This document shows positions 20,668 to 31,804 of a DNA stretch of 64,000 nt, in pieces; position 1 is the first letter of the stretch; each line of letters starts with the position of its first letter. The notes under the pieces were generated by a model. It saw only the letters and a list, made by a program, of their open reading frames with translations. It made no database searches and was not told where the DNA came from. Origin of the DNA: Dactylorhiza incarnata (Eukaryota; Streptophyta; Magnoliopsida; Asparagales; Orchidaceae); contig JAWHQI010000329.1 of assembly GCA_033032865.1 (NCBI GenBank), positions 2,232,001 through 2,296,000 on the forward strand, in the 5' to 3' direction. Both the position numbers and the translations under genes were made by a program.

Positions 20668-21297
20668 GAAGCCGACAGCTGAGTCCACCAACGCATCGAT
20701 CCGGGGCAACGGGTAGCAGTCTTTTGGACATGCTTTGTTCAACAAAGTGAAGACCACGCACATCCTCCACCTCCCGTCCCCCTTCTTCACCATTACCACG
20801 TTAGAAACCCATCCCGGGTATTGGATTTCCTCCACGAAGCCTGCCTCTAGTAGTTTCTCCACCTCCTCTCTGATCGGCCTGACGAGGGTGGGCGACACGT
20901 TCCTCTTTTTCTGGCGAATGGGGCGGACGTTCGGGTCGAGGTTGAGGCGATGGCACGCCACATTCGCATCCACACCTGACATCTCCGCGGCGCTCCATGC
21001 GAAGACGTCTACATTCTGTTGGACACATCTTCGGATCTTCTCTTGATCCTGCCCGCTCAGCCTCCCGCTAATTCGTATCTTCTCTGGCCTTCCACTGCCG
21101 CCAATGACCTCCCTCTCGCTCACTTCCTCTGCCACCTCCAACTTGGTCAGATCACCCAACACCTGATCTGCCTCTTCTGCCTTCTCCTCCCCCGTCAACG
21201 ACCGCAACTTGCTAGGAGGAGGCGAGTTCCCCAGCTCTTTGCTTCCTGCCATGGTACTTGGCTCAGAGCTTTCCGAACTAGCCGCTTCCACGCTCAC
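20668..21297 (-). pseudogene. Tat pol fragment (protease/RT linker and start of RT)
   Basis: Minus-strand frame of about 210 codons, closely like the pol of element 1: FAWSAAEMSGVDANVACHRL, the linker DPNVRPIRQKKR, then IREEVEKLLEAGFVEEIQYP and GWVSNVVMVKKGDGRWRMC of the RT N-terminus. It ends abruptly after DALVDSAVGF at the junction with Copia gag. The frame opens immediately behind the primer-binding site, so gag, knuckle and protease (over 2 kb in element 1) are missing. It is a deletion derivative: LTR, primer site, partial pol. Confidence 0.85.
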
Positions 21298-21307
21298 CGC
21301 ACCAGAA

Positions 21308-22317
21308 TGTTGAAACCAGTAACCCGGTTTCAGCGTTCGAAGGGGGGATGTGGCTAACTCTTACTTGACCTAAGCTAAGACCCTTGACCGGTCACTAGGA
21401 ACTGAGAGAACCTTGCCCTTGATGATCACTGGAGTTTAGAGATAGACCCCTTAAGCTGCAGTGCGGAGGTCCCACCACACACCCAGAAGCTCGCTCGGAA
21501 CTTCCCCTCCCAAGCCAATGCTGAGCCTGGGCACCTTGGAGGGCACTAAGGATCACCTCACCGTCCACCTTCAATGACAAGGGGAGGGGAGGGGTAGTGC
21601 TTGCTCACACGCGAGGGAGGGGGTAGAGACCAACCCTTCCCAAGGTGCCTATGGGGGTCTATTTATAGACTTTCCCAAAAACAGACTGCGAATAGCCAAA
21701 ATCGGACTACGGATAGCAAAAATTCCCCAAAGGAGAGGGGACGGGCGAGTGGGGGGGGGGGGGGGGGGGGCTCCCCCCACTTGCCCCCTCAAGAGAGAGA
21801 ACGGGCAAATGGGGTGCTGCCCCCACTCGCCCCCTTAAGGGAGGATGGGCGAGTGGGGGGGGGGGGGGGGGGGGGCTGCCCCCACTCGCCCCCTTAAGGG
21901 AGGATATGCGAGTGGTGGTGGTGGTGTGGGGGGGGGGGGGGGGCTGCCCCCACTCGCCCCCTTAAGGGAGGATGGGCGAGTGGGGGGGGGGGGGGGGGGG
22001 GGGGGGGTTGCCCCCACTCGCCCCCTTGAGGGAGGATGGGCGAGTGTGTGTGTGTGTGTGTGGGGGGGGGGGGGGGGCTGCCCCCACTCGCCCCCTTAAG
22101 GGAGGATGGGCGAGTGGGGGGGCTGCCCCCACTCGCCCCCATAAGGGAGGATGGACGAGTGGGGGGGGGGGGGGGGGGGGGGGGGGCTGCCCCCACTCGC
22201 CCCTGAAGGGAGCACGGGCGAGTGGGGGGGCTGCCCCCACTCGCCCCCTCAAGGGGTGGTCCTTCACTCACCGAGTGGGATTCCTCCCACTCGCTCAAAG
22301 GGTCGGGCGAGTGGGGG

Positions 22318-22351
<34 letters not shown>

Positions 22352-22481
22352 ACTCACCCAAGGAAGGTGGGCGCTCGGCCCACTTGATCCATTGCTCCTG
22401 CTTCTATCTCCTTCGGACCTGCCTTGATTCTGCCGAGTCTGGGTTAACCAAATCAGCTCGGCAAATATGGGGGGTTGTACA
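21308..22481 (-). repeat. Tat 5' LTR (1174 bp, reverse orientation)
   Basis: On the minus strand it runs from TGTACAACCC (right end, 22481) to GGTTTCAACA (left end, 21308), the same termini as the other Tat LTRs, and is followed by the conserved primer site TGGTGCGGTGAGCGTGG. It is about 500 bp longer than the element 1 LTR because of the G-run array. It also holds TGCGAATAGC-like words at 21685-21720. Confidence 0.88.
21740..22360. repeat. Array of CACTCGCC/GGCGAGTGG units with long G or C homopolymers
   Basis: About eight units of 40-80 bp built on GCCCCCACTCGCCCCCTTAA and GGAGGATGGGCGAGTGG. Each runs into a G tract of about 6-27 bases; a C tract of about 33 lies at 22318-22350. One unit has a (GT)n insert. 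All open frames here are poly-Gly/Pro artefacts. Confidence 0.95.
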
Positions 22482-23189
22482 CTTTGGACGTTTTTTTAGA
22501 TCAAATGTTGATTTATTTTGTTAAAATGATTTTTTTTTTTTAAATTTAAAGAGTATAAATTATTGATTTTTTTATGATCATTTTAAGTACTCTCAGGTAT
22601 ATTTTTTGAAATTAAAAATGACTCAGATAAAAATAAAGTTGGAGTTACAACTAAAATTTGAACTGTAATTTTACGATTAAAATTAGTCTTAAAAAAGAAT
22701 TTTGAACTTTAATTTTTGGATTGCAACTTAGAATTAACAGTATTTTTGAGCAAAAAAAAACGTCCACACACGATCCTCATTATATGTTGCGCGTATATAA
22801 AATTTTCCCAGAATGCAGAGCTGCCAAATCCCGTGACTCTCGTTCGCAAAGGTTGATTGTTTGCAAAAGTCGATTCTATTCTAGCAAATCCCCAAGGTAC
22901 TATGTTCCGCTCATCGTACAATTTATATGCGTGCACGAGCTTTAAAATTAAAAAATGCATAAACGAAAGAAATTAGAAATTTGGTAATGAAGAGACATAA
23001 AATTGGAAAGTTGAATGTTTTTTTACTTTTAGTATATACATATGAATACTTAAAATGACAGTAAAAATACATGAATTAATATTCCGTTAATTATTTTCTT
23101 AAAAAATAAAAAAATTTAATAAATAAATTCATTTTTCGAGGAAAAAAATTATGCCGAACGCAACATGCTCATGAGGTGTGTTGAATATT
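22482..23189. other. AT-rich intergenic sequence, nothing recognised
   Basis: Roughly 700 bases of A/T-rich DNA between the Tat LTR and the dirigent 3' flank. No open frame with family resemblance, RNA gene or terminal repeat was found. Confidence 0.5.
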
Positions 23190-24075
23190 TTTCGCGTGTC
23201 AACAAGTTAGAACATCCAATTCATTCATGGAACAGGCGAGATAGCAGTACATGAATCAGCCTCCGCCCCAGAATAGGAGAGGTTGGCCGGCGGCAGAACT
23301 CCGGCCAGATGGCTGACATTGTTTAGGAATGGGGCGGGGTTTGGGTGCTGTCATGCGGATATAGGGCGGAACACATGTCCTCGCCAAAAATAGGAGTGAA
23401 GGGGGTGGGTGTCGCCGACACGGCGGAAAATATTAGGCGCCGGCCGACGTGGTAGCGAGATGGCCAGTGGTTGGGCTTAATTAATTGCATTTATTTACTA
23501 ATTATATGGTTTTATGTTGCCTGCTGCCTGCTTCCAACTAATTAAGGTGATTGTTATCCGCAGTACAGTTTTGGATATCCGCACTTTTTGTGTATGAGTT
23601 ATTACGCGCCTTTTGGAAATACGCCTTGTACATGCTTTTTTAGGAAAAGTGATCAACACTAAAGTTGTAGATCTCCTCGAGTTGAACATTTTTTCAAAAA
23701 ATGCACGCACAAGACGTATTGCCGCCCTGATTGAAATATTGACGTAATTATAGCGAATTTTTGGAAATACGCCTTATACATGCATTTTTAGGTAAAGTTT
23801 TCAACAAGAAAGTTGTAGATCTACAACTTTCGTGTTGAATACTTTTCCTAAAACTGCATGTACAAGACGTATTTCTTGAGCACCCTAACTGTAGTGCGGA
23901 TAACAATCACCCTAATTAATTCTTGAGCACGTACATACTACATGCTCACCGAATCCCAATCAGAATATATAGACTTGTAATAAATGATTTAAAATTGCAT
24001 GTAATTGATTGTGAAACACTCATGATTCGCCAACATATAAACTATATAAATGGCTAATATATATAATTAAACCAT
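23190..24075 (-). repeat. Dirigent 3' flank, copy 1 of a duplicated block
   Basis: This stretch, downstream of the dirigent gene, is clearly related to 26340-26516 plus 46528-46808: shared AATTCATTCATGGAACA, GCCAGATGGCT, TCATGCGGATATAGGGCGGA, ATAGGAGTGAAGGGGGTGGG and TTCTTGAGCAC. Copy 1 carries a MITE (23546-23911) that copy 2 lacks. The block implies a tandem duplication of the dirigent locus. Confidence 0.85.
23546..23911. mobile_element. MITE, 366 bp, with 23-bp terminal inverted repeats and TSD CTAATTAA
   Basis: The ends are GGTGATTGTTATCCGCA..TACAG and its inverse (CTGTA.TGCGGATAACAATCACC), differing at one position. CTAATTAA flanks both sides (23538-23545 and 23912-23919). The related copy 2 (about 46680) lacks it, an empty site. 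Inside are several partial inverted copies of AAAGTTGTAGATCT and TACAAGACGTATTTC-like words, so the element can fold into a long hairpin. An 8-bp duplication suggests a hAT-type parent; a Mutator-like parent is possible. Confidence 0.88.
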
Positions 24076-24184
24076 GCATTATTATTACAATAATTATAAC
24101 TTAGTCGTCCCACGAGCTACTGCTACCGCGGAGATTTATTGTACCCAACATATTGTAACTATATAAATGGCTAATATATATTGC

Positions 24185-24757
24185 CTAATTAAAGTAGCAA
24201 TTGTACTCCACAATGGTATAGCTGTTTGTGGATTCATAAGACTGGGTCCGAGCCCGCACGTAGCCCGTCACGAACTGGAACAACCCCGTCCCTCCAGTGA
24301 TCGGCATCTCTCGCTCGTGCAGCAGTACCTCGTTCCGTCCGACCACCGTCAACGAGCTCCCTGCGAACTGGCCCGCGGAGAAGGTAAGAGTCATGACCAT
24401 AAGAAGCCCGGGAGTCTTTTTATCGGCCGAGAGGTACATCCCCTGGGACTTGCCGATGAGCATGGAAGACCGGTCCGGGCCGATGGTGAGCGGGTCGTCC
24501 ATGACTCTCACCGTGCCAAAGTTGTTGGGGCTTGGGGTGGGACCCCGGGCGACAACCACCGCAGAAGGATCCGGGCCGCTGGAGGTGTCATGCCAGTAAA
24601 AGCGGTATGGAGGAAACAACGGTCCAGCTTGTTCTAGCTTTGAGCTTGGGAGGAGGATGTCCGGCGGCCCGCCGCTGCCGGAGGCAGAAACGGCGAGAAG
24701 ATGGGAGAGGAGTGGGAGCAGGAAGATCCGGAGGAGAACTACTTTGACACTAGCCAT
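24185..24757 (-). CDS. Dirigent-domain protein
   Basis: Intronless 190-codon gene. Dirigent proteins are secreted plant proteins without their own oxidase activity; the characterised ones steer phenoxy-radical coupling or related stereoselective steps in lignan and phenolic formation. Residues 1-26 form a typical signal peptide (Leu-rich core, then AVSASG). The family pattern follows: YRFYWHDTSSGPDPSAVVVA (about 51-70), FGTVRVMDDPLT (about 80), GKSQGMYLSAD, FAGSSLTVVGRN and MPITGGTGLFQFVTGY. Full length for the family; the start at 24757 gives the signal peptide directly. GC-rich coding sequence in AT-rich surroundings. The substrate cannot be told from sequence. It is the only host-like intact gene in the window, and a second copy of its 3' flank (26340-26516/46528-46808) implies a lost paralogue. 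Confidence 0.93.
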   Translation of the reverse strand: MASVKVVLLRIFLLPLLSHLLAVSASGSGGPPDILLPSSKLEQAGPLFPPYRFYWHDTSSGPDPSAVVVARGPTPSPNNFGTVRVMDDPLTIGPDRSSMLIGKSQGMYLSADKKTPGLLMVMTLTFSAGQFAGSSLTVVGRNEVLLHEREMPITGGTGLFQFVTGYVRARTQSYESTNSYTIVEYNCYFN

Positions 24758-24793
24758 TAATTATTATGTTTGAACTCATACCCATTATGCAGG

Positions 24794-24805
24794 ATATATA
24801 TAAAT
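24794..24805 (-). promoter_or_regulatory. TATA-like sequence upstream of the dirigent gene
   Basis: TATTTATATATA on the minus strand, about 40 bases before the ATG, which would leave a very short 5' leader. A CACGTG G-box core lies further upstream (about 24894). Positional evidence only. Confidence 0.45.
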
Positions 24806-24829
24806 AAGAGGTTTTTGAAGTATAGTTTG

Positions 24830-26339
24830 TGAAGATACACACACACATGCATATTAGCACGCCTGGGCCCATGCATGCATGAGAAACGTTATCCACGTGT
24901 TTTCTTTAGAACACGCCACTGCATGAGAAATGTGATCCATGTCGTTGATTAATTTAGGCACGAAAATATTATTGATGGCGTCATTTCATTTGTCCGGGAG
25001 TTCCGAGTCCCGGTCGTTAAGACCACCACCAAGAAACGAAAACAAGTTTAATTTGAACATAAGCGTACGTGGATGGAAGTTCCTTGGGGGAGGTCGCCGG
25101 TCGGGCGCTCACGAAAAACAGTTCATAACCACCACATTCATGACCGACACCACCATGCCAAACGGAGCCTTAATTATAAGTGAGCTGGAGATATACGTGC
25201 CCAGTAATCTAAAGGTCTGAAGGAGAAAGTAGAGGAGAGGCTTCTTGAAAGGGGGAGACGTTGACGCATAATTAGTTAAACCATATTGAGCACCCACACA
25301 AGGTGGTTAGAGGGAGGAATATCATAGTACGGCAAGAGGTCCGGTTATGTTACCATTTATAACGACCCACTACTCACAATATGAAATAATATTGTCTATT
25401 TGGTTCAACCCAACCCATACTAAGCAGAACCTCACAATTTTATTATTTTTCAGAGACGTACGTCCTACTACGTACGAATGTCGTGGATCACACCCATATG
25501 AGACGTCTACCCAGAGCTCACTTCATTGTGAAGCTCCGAATAGAAATCGGCCACCCCTTGTTCTGAAAAGTTTTTTCTAGTATTTGGGTGTCTAAATTTA
25601 AAAACACAGGCCCAATAGCTTCTCCATTTTCGATACGGGATTCAATTCATTACTGCACTTCATTTTGCATGGAAGTTTTCCATCCTTGAAGCCGGCCAGA
25701 AACTGCATTTGTTCGAGTTTTACTATCTCAAAAACACTCCCACTATCCTCATTAAACCACCCTCTTTGAATACAGTATGTTGCATGCTCACCAACTTTCA
25801 TTTGATTTTTCCTCGAACTACATATCGTATTGCAGGATATCCGACTCTAATAAAGATTTTTCTGACCCAACTGACAATATATATAGAAGACATTAGTCTT
25901 TTTCATCAAAACAAATTTGCTCATGAAATTTGACATATTAGAAAATGCAATATGAATCCGTAGAAAGATGTAAGCTTAACTAATTTGTTATAGTAGAAAA
26001 TGTTCATCATAGATAATGGATTTGCCCCCATGAGCGGATTTCACTATCCGCACCTCATCCATTTGTATTTATTTGGGAGGTCCCTATCAATATCATAATA
26101 ATATTTTCATATTTTCTTTCATTTATATATTTTAATAAATAATGTTATTTTAATGCTGGATGATCCGCACTTAATTGTGAGGAAGCAAGTATTAATGAAT
26201 TATTTATATATTTTATTTTCTTTCATTATAAGAATATTAATGAATTATTCTTTATGATATACTTTATCATTTAGTCACGCGCCAGGTTCAATAATTTCTC
26301 TGCACGTGATCAACGACGAAGCTCCGACAAATCTCGTGA
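24830..26339. other. Dirigent upstream region and intergenic AT-rich DNA
   Basis: No gene recognised. It holds the probable promoter-distal region of the dirigent gene (CACGTG near 24894) and a short MITE-like end near 25155 (reverse strand AAGGCTCCGTTTGGCATGG). Short open frames show no family resemblance. Confidence 0.5.
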
Positions 26340-26516
26340 CTCTCATGCCAGGTGTCAACAACTTAGATCATCTAATTCATTCATGGAACATGTGAGATAT
26401 ATAGGAGTACATGAACTAGCATCCTCCCTAGAATTCTAGGAGAGGTTGGCAGGCGGCAGAAACCGCTCCGGCCAGATGGCTCGGAATAGGAGAGGTTGTT
26501 TGAAAATGGGGAGGGG
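26340..26516 (-). repeat. Dirigent 3' flank, copy 2, left part
   Basis: Matches copy 1 from AATTCATTCATGGAACA through GCCAGATGGCT to the point where the hAT element inserted. It continues on the far side at 46528. Same orientation as copy 1. Confidence 0.82.
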
Positions 26517-26599
26517 CAGTGGCGGATTCAGAAATTTTAAAATGAGGGTGCACAAATAAAAAAATTTAAATGACATAATATAGAAAATGAAAAATGTTT

Positions 26600-26882
26600 G
26601 ACATTATAAAGACATACACAATTACATATAAATGTCTTAATTGAAAATTACGAAATACCCGAAAAAAAATTACAATTGTCCACGGCGAGTCTTCATTTTT
26701 TTGAAAACGATCGATCACCTCATCATCGCAAACTTTCAAAAATGCGCGTCTCTTTCTATGAAGGTAACCGGAAAATCATTCAATATTTGATCTCACATAC
26801 AATTGCGCAATCTGTTCTTAACATAATTCATGCCCGAGAATATTCTTTCGACACTTGCAGTAGCTACAGGAAGAATCAGTAC
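26600..26882 (-). pseudogene. hAT transposase, C-terminal dimerisation domain (downstream part)
   Basis: Directly continuing the frame from 45743, the minus strand reads LPVATASVERIFSGMNYVKN, the classic hATC dimerisation motif, then a TGA stop shortly after (about 26801-26803, following RNCM) and, in the same frame, ILNDFPV and VIDRFQKNED, as in plant zinc-finger MYM/TTF-type hAT proteins. The Gypsy insertion splits the coding sequence within the motif, and the premature stop indicates decay. Not functional. Confidence 0.88.
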
Positions 26883-28507
26883 AGATAGGTACCCCATATA
26901 TAATCCGGGCTGCGAATAGCCAAAGCACCCGCCTCATTTGGTGGAGGAAATGAGGTTGACCAAAGTAAACCTCACTAGCCCCGTAACCACCCAACATGAG
27001 GGTGCAAATAGTGAATTCCCTAATCATGGGGTGCAAATAGTAAAATTCCCCATCATTTGGTGCAAATAGTAAAATCCCACATCATGTGGTGCAAATAGTA
27101 AAATCCCACATCATGTGGTGCAAATAGTAAAATCCCACATCGTGTGGTGCAAATAGTAAAATCCCTCAATACGATCTGCGTATAGCAAATAATATGGTTA
27201 TGGTTGCGCATAACCATATCTGTATTATAAATAAATATCACCACAAAACTATACAAAGGGGTGCGCATATAACACATAAATTGGTTATGGTGTGTGGGTA
27301 ACCGCATAACCACCGTAACTATTATGGGTGGGTGTAAATTATTATGAAATCATATCGGCATGCGCATAGTAAATTATTATGAAATATGCGTATTAATTTA
27401 TATAAAACCGGTCTGCAAATGACAATTATGGTGGTTATGACATGCAAATAACAATTATGGTGGTTATGACATGTGAATAACCGCATAACTACCGTAACCA
27501 CCTATGAGACCTATAAATAGAACTCCAAGGCTTCTCTCTTTTCCATCCTTTTCTCCTTCTCCTTCCTCTTCCTCTTGAAGATCTCCCTCCTCTTCGAAGC
27601 CGCCCTTGAAGGAACCTTCAAGCACTTCGAAGACGGACGAAGATCTTCATCCTCCTTCGAAGATCTTTTTCATCTTCGAAGATCTCCTCCATCTTCGAAG
27701 ATCTTCGAGCGCCTTGAAGATCCTTCGAACACCTTCTTCCGCTCTCAAGACCGCTCCAAGCGCGCCTCCGTGCGCTCCGCCCCAAGCGCTCCTCCATGCA
27801 CTCCGCCCCAAGTGTGCCTCCGTGCGCTCCGCTCCAAGCGCGCCTCCGTCCGCTCCGCTCCAAGAGCGCCTCCGTGCGCTCCGCTCTCAAGACCGCTCCA
27901 AGCGCGCCTCTGTACGCTCTGCTCTCAAGATCGCTCCAAGCGCGCCTCCGTGCGCTCCGCTCTCATGACCGCTCCAAGCGCGCCTCCACGTGCTTCACTC
28001 TCAAGACCGTCCAAGCGCAACCCCGCGCACTCAAGAACAAACGCTCCAACCTCTAGCAAGAACAGCACTCCAAACTCCTCTCGCGCAGCCGGAGACAAGC
28101 CGCAGAGACAAAGATGCACAGAGCACATCAATCCAACCTTCAAGCAACAGTCAAAATCTCCAGAGTGCTCAGAGCGCAACATTCCCCTCTGTATCAGACA
28201 AAAGACATAGTTCCGTGAGTGGTGGCCTATCACCCTCCGAACACCTTTCTCTCAACAATTATAAGGAGAGGAAGCCTGTCGCCCTCGAGTTCTTCGAAAC
28301 AACTCTGTACAACAACCAACAAATAATGGCAGTTTTGACAGGCATAGACCCGACCGCGTGAGTTTTCACCCAGTTGAGGGGTTTTCCACGTTTAAAAATT
28401 GTCTTGTCAGCTTTCCCTTTTCTGTGACTGCTTGCACACTCGAACGCTCCCGGGCTAAGACGGTTCAATTTAGTCCGGTCTACCAGAGCCTTGAGTGGAC
28501 CGCAACA
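26883..28507 (+). repeat. 5' LTR of the gag-only Gypsy (1625 bp)
   Basis: Aligns with the split 3' LTR (34338-35170 plus 44852-45737). It contains a 29-bp array with GTGCAAATAGTAAAATCCCA (27000-27165), TGCG.ATA words, a TATA box (TATAAATAG, 27512-27520), a CTTCGAAGA-rich stretch, a GC-rich array of GCTCCGCTCCAAGCGCGCCT (27730-28000) and the terminal blocks ending GTGGACCGCAACA. Confidence 0.92.
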
Positions 28508-28508
28508 G

Positions 28509-28526
28509 TTTGACGCCATCTGTGTG
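28509..28526 (+). other. Primer-binding site region of the gag-only Gypsy
   Basis: TTTGACGCCATCTGTGTG follows the LTR. The reverse-strand LTR at 50928 is followed by TTTGGCATCGTCTGTGGG. Both look like decayed forms of the TTTGGCGCCGTCTGTGGG site common behind plant Gypsy LTRs, changed by G-to-A or C-to-T at CpG. Confidence 0.65.
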
Positions 28527-28601
28527 AAGGTGTTTCCCCAAAGCTTGAAGAAGACTCTGAATACAGTGCCCACTACACAATGGTACTCATGACTAGAGAT
28601 C

Positions 28602-29756
28602 ATGGCAGGAAAAGCCGTCCGCACAAGTGAAAGATCAATTCCCGTGGGGCATGCCGATATAGCTCCCCTCCACTCGCTCATCAACAAACCCGAAGGAGAG
28701 CTCCCCAGTTCGAATGTCCAAGGCCGCGAGGCTCGTCTTGACAGAGGACCTGAAGCTCAGTATCACCGCAACCACCCTGAAGCAGCATACCATGAGCCTG
28801 TAGATGTGAGGCTCACGCGTGAAGAAGTTCGTGACATAATTTTCGAAGAGCACAAACGAGTTAGGCAGTATGCCACTTTGGCCCCTCGCAATTTTCATCG
28901 TCGCTCACCATTCGCACCCGAGGTTCTAGCGCATCCAATCCCCCTTGGCTTCAAGCTCCCAAAGATTGAAACATACGACCGAGCGAACGACCCATCGAAG
29001 CACCTCGGACACTTCGCGATCATGATGCAACTCTGTAATGCCTCAGATCCTTTGTTATGTCAGGCATTCCCGACGACTTTGAAAGGACAAGCTCGCACCT
29101 GGTTCCTATCCCCGAAGGAGGGAGAAATCAAGGATTTTGCAGAGCTGACTTTACAATTCACGGACCAGTTCATCGCTAGCCGCCGGATAGTCAAAGATCC
29201 ATCCCACCTGTCCGGGATCCGTCAAACCAAAGGGGAAACCCTTAAAGTTTTCTTCCGTCATTTCACCACTGAGGCACGACAAATCCCTGGAATAAAACTA
29301 GAGCTCCTGCGTGGGATTCTCCTCGGAGGTCTCCGCCCTGGTGGCTTTTACTTTGCACTAATGCGGGAAACTGTACCCAGCTACCCAGACCTCATTTACC
29401 GAGTCGAGACCTAGATAACAGCTGACGAAGCAATAGAGGCTCATCGACAACAATTTGAAGGCAGTCTAAAAAGAAAAATAGAACAAGACCCACCAACAAT
29501 ACCGAAGAGGAATGACAGGCCTCGTGGCGACTCCCGCCAAGCCGGGGGGCACCACCAACGTCAAACCTTCACCCCACTCAATACCTCGCGAATGGAAGTA
29601 TTGATGGCCATCCACGATCATCCCTCTCTTCAAAGGTCGAGAGCTCTTACATTAAACTCCCGAGATAAATCCAAGTACTGTGACAACCATCGAGGTCACG
29701 GGCATAGCACAGAAGATTGTTCGCGACTGAAAGCAAAAATCGAACGATTCATTCGG
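28602..29756 (+). pseudogene. gag: Gypsy gag (Retrotrans_gag, Tat/Athila-like) with one internal stop
   Basis: ATG at 28602. The capsid-like domain shows IPLGFKLPKIETYDRANDPS, TLKGQARTWF, FTDQFIASRR and GETLKVFFRHFTTEARQIPG. A TAG at 29412-29414 (after YRVET) interrupts the frame, which then continues in the same phase to the knuckle KYCDNHRGHGHSTEDC (29670-29723). The Cys-His spacing matches the knuckle of Tat element 1. With the single TAG, probably from CAG, it would be about 385 codons before the 46-bp repeats. Gag would form the virus-like particle. No pol follows. Confidence 0.85.
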
Positions 29757-30065
29757 ATCTCCCAACAAGGGACTCCGACCTCTCCCAAAACAGAGTGTTC
29801 GGATCTCCCAACAAGGGACTCCGACCTATCCCAAAACAGAGTATTCAGATATCCCAACAAGGGACTCCGGCCTTTCCCAAAACAGAGTGTTCGGATCTCC
29901 CAACAAGGAACTCCGACCTCTCCCAAAATAGAGTGTTCGGATCTCCCAACAAGGGACTCCGGCCTCTCCCAAAACAGAGTGTTCGAATCTCCCAACAAAG
30001 GACTCTAGACTCTCCCAAAGCAGAGTGTTCGGATCTCCCAATAAGGGACTCCGTCCACTCCCAGA
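29755..30065 (+). repeat. 46-bp tandem array behind gag
   Basis: About seven units of 46 bp built on ATCTCCCAACAAGGGACTCC and CCCAAAACAGAGTGTTC. Since 46 is not a multiple of three, the same DNA is read in successive frames, giving a staggered repeat peptide in two open frames. Probably not translated usefully. Confidence 0.9.
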
Positions 30066-30517
30066 AAAAAGCGCCTGGATATCCCATGCAGAGACGCTGA
30101 GCTCTTCCGAACAGAACGATCGGGTATTCCAAGTAGAGACTCCGATCTTTTTCAAACGATCCAACGCCCACCAGACATAGAGAGAGATAGCTCACTCTCC
30201 TACTCTAATGACCTCTCACTACTCGACTCGAAGAGTCCGCCCTTCACCCACGTAGTAGGTTCCAACACCACAAAAGCTCTACTATCACAAGTCAATACTC
30301 AAAGCTAGAACAATAGACAAACAATCAAGCAACGCTCAAGGAGTGGCCAAAGCTCCGTAAACAAAGTACAAAGCTACTTAATGATGCAAATGTGCAAAGA
30401 AACAGAAAGTGAGAAGCCACGTCTACATCAACACCAGAGCCCCTCTCTCACCCTTGAAGAGACCTCCATTATCAAGCCTGGTTAAATCTCAACGGCGCAA
30501 CAACATCGCCGTACTGG
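30066..30517 (+). other. Internal Gypsy sequence, unrecognised
   Basis: About 450 bases between the 46-bp array and the CACTA insertion. I see no protein similarity; it resumes at 33538. Confidence 0.45.
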
Positions 30518-31804
30518 GAACACTACAACATTTTTGGCCTTTAGCAACACTTTAGTTGACAACATTTATAAAATGTTGCCTAAACATAGAATAGAGAACA
30601 GTTTGTAAATGTTGTCATCAAGTAGCAGTTTTAGGCAACATTTGTGACACAACATTCAATAAATGTTCCCTTATTGATTATTGGAAACAGTTTTGAAATG
30701 TTGTATTTGTCGACACACTTTAAGCAACAATTGTGCGGTGTTACCTTTTAAAATATTATTTTGCAACACATTAAAAATGTTCCTATAGCTTTCTACGACT
30801 ATTCGCACACCCAAAATTGCTATTCACAAACCATAAATTTATTATTTCAAATTTCCAAAATTCTCATTATTTTCTGCCTTACCCTAATGTCTTATGTGCC
30901 TCCTTGCGATTTGCGAAGATGCCGCCCATTTTGTGAAGTCAGGGATTGCGATCGACGACGACCTAGCGGAAGCAGGCGACTACGATCGATGACAACCTAG
31001 AGGGAGCCAACGACTAACATCGACTGTAACCTAGAGGGAGGTTAATCGAGCTCACATGCTTTAGCTCTTTCTCTGAGGCCGTAGCGGCTAGGGTTTCTTG
31101 CGCTTCCTCTCTCGCTCCCTCCCTCCCAGCGGTAATCCGTCGACGATCCCATTGATGCTCCGATGGACGCTATTTTTGCCATTTCTCCGTCGGGAAGATC
31201 ACCGCCCATCTCAATCCTCCGTCGAGATGCAGAACTCCGACGAGACTTTCCTGCGACTCGCGACTCGCGAGGATCGCCGCCCATCTCAATCCTTCGTCGT
31301 CTCAGGTTTCTCTGCATCCCCTTTTGATTTATTCTTTGATTATTCTTTGGGATTATTGGGAGTTTCTTGTTCCTTAGTATTTCCAATTCATGGGTTTTGG
31401 TTGTTCTAAAAAGTTGAGATTTTGTCGAAATTTAGTGGAGATTGCTTGCGCCCGAGTCTTGTTTCATGGTTCCTCATCTATTTATTTATTGATAAGAATT
31501 TGAGTTCTGATTTACTATTGCCTGTTAACCATTGTTGTACTCCAGTTCTTTTTACGACATTGCAGCCTATGATTTATTCTGAACCTTTCGTTTATTTGGT
31601 GCTTGTTTACTTGAAGATGGAGGAGAACAAGCAGAGGTGGTGGTAATTGGCCAAGGAACGGGAATTGGACCTTAGGGGAGGCTACAGTCTCATTTGAACA
31701 TTCTGAAGGAGTAGAACAAGCAGAGGTGGTGGATGAATTTGATGATCATCGTGCTGCTAGTACTGGCAATGCCAAGGTAAACATTCAAAGATTTGTCCTT
31801 TGTT

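Noticed and set aside
21600..22430. Poly-Gly and poly-Pro frames
   Set aside because: Caused by G and C homopolymers in the Tat LTR.
28259..28687. 142-codon minus-strand frame over the LTR end
   Set aside because: It crosses the LTR/primer-site border antisense to gag, and shows no domain.
31098..31646. Captured host gene in the CACTA element
   Set aside because: The sequence looks leader- and exon-like with a GT donor, but no recognisable protein domain supports a gene call.
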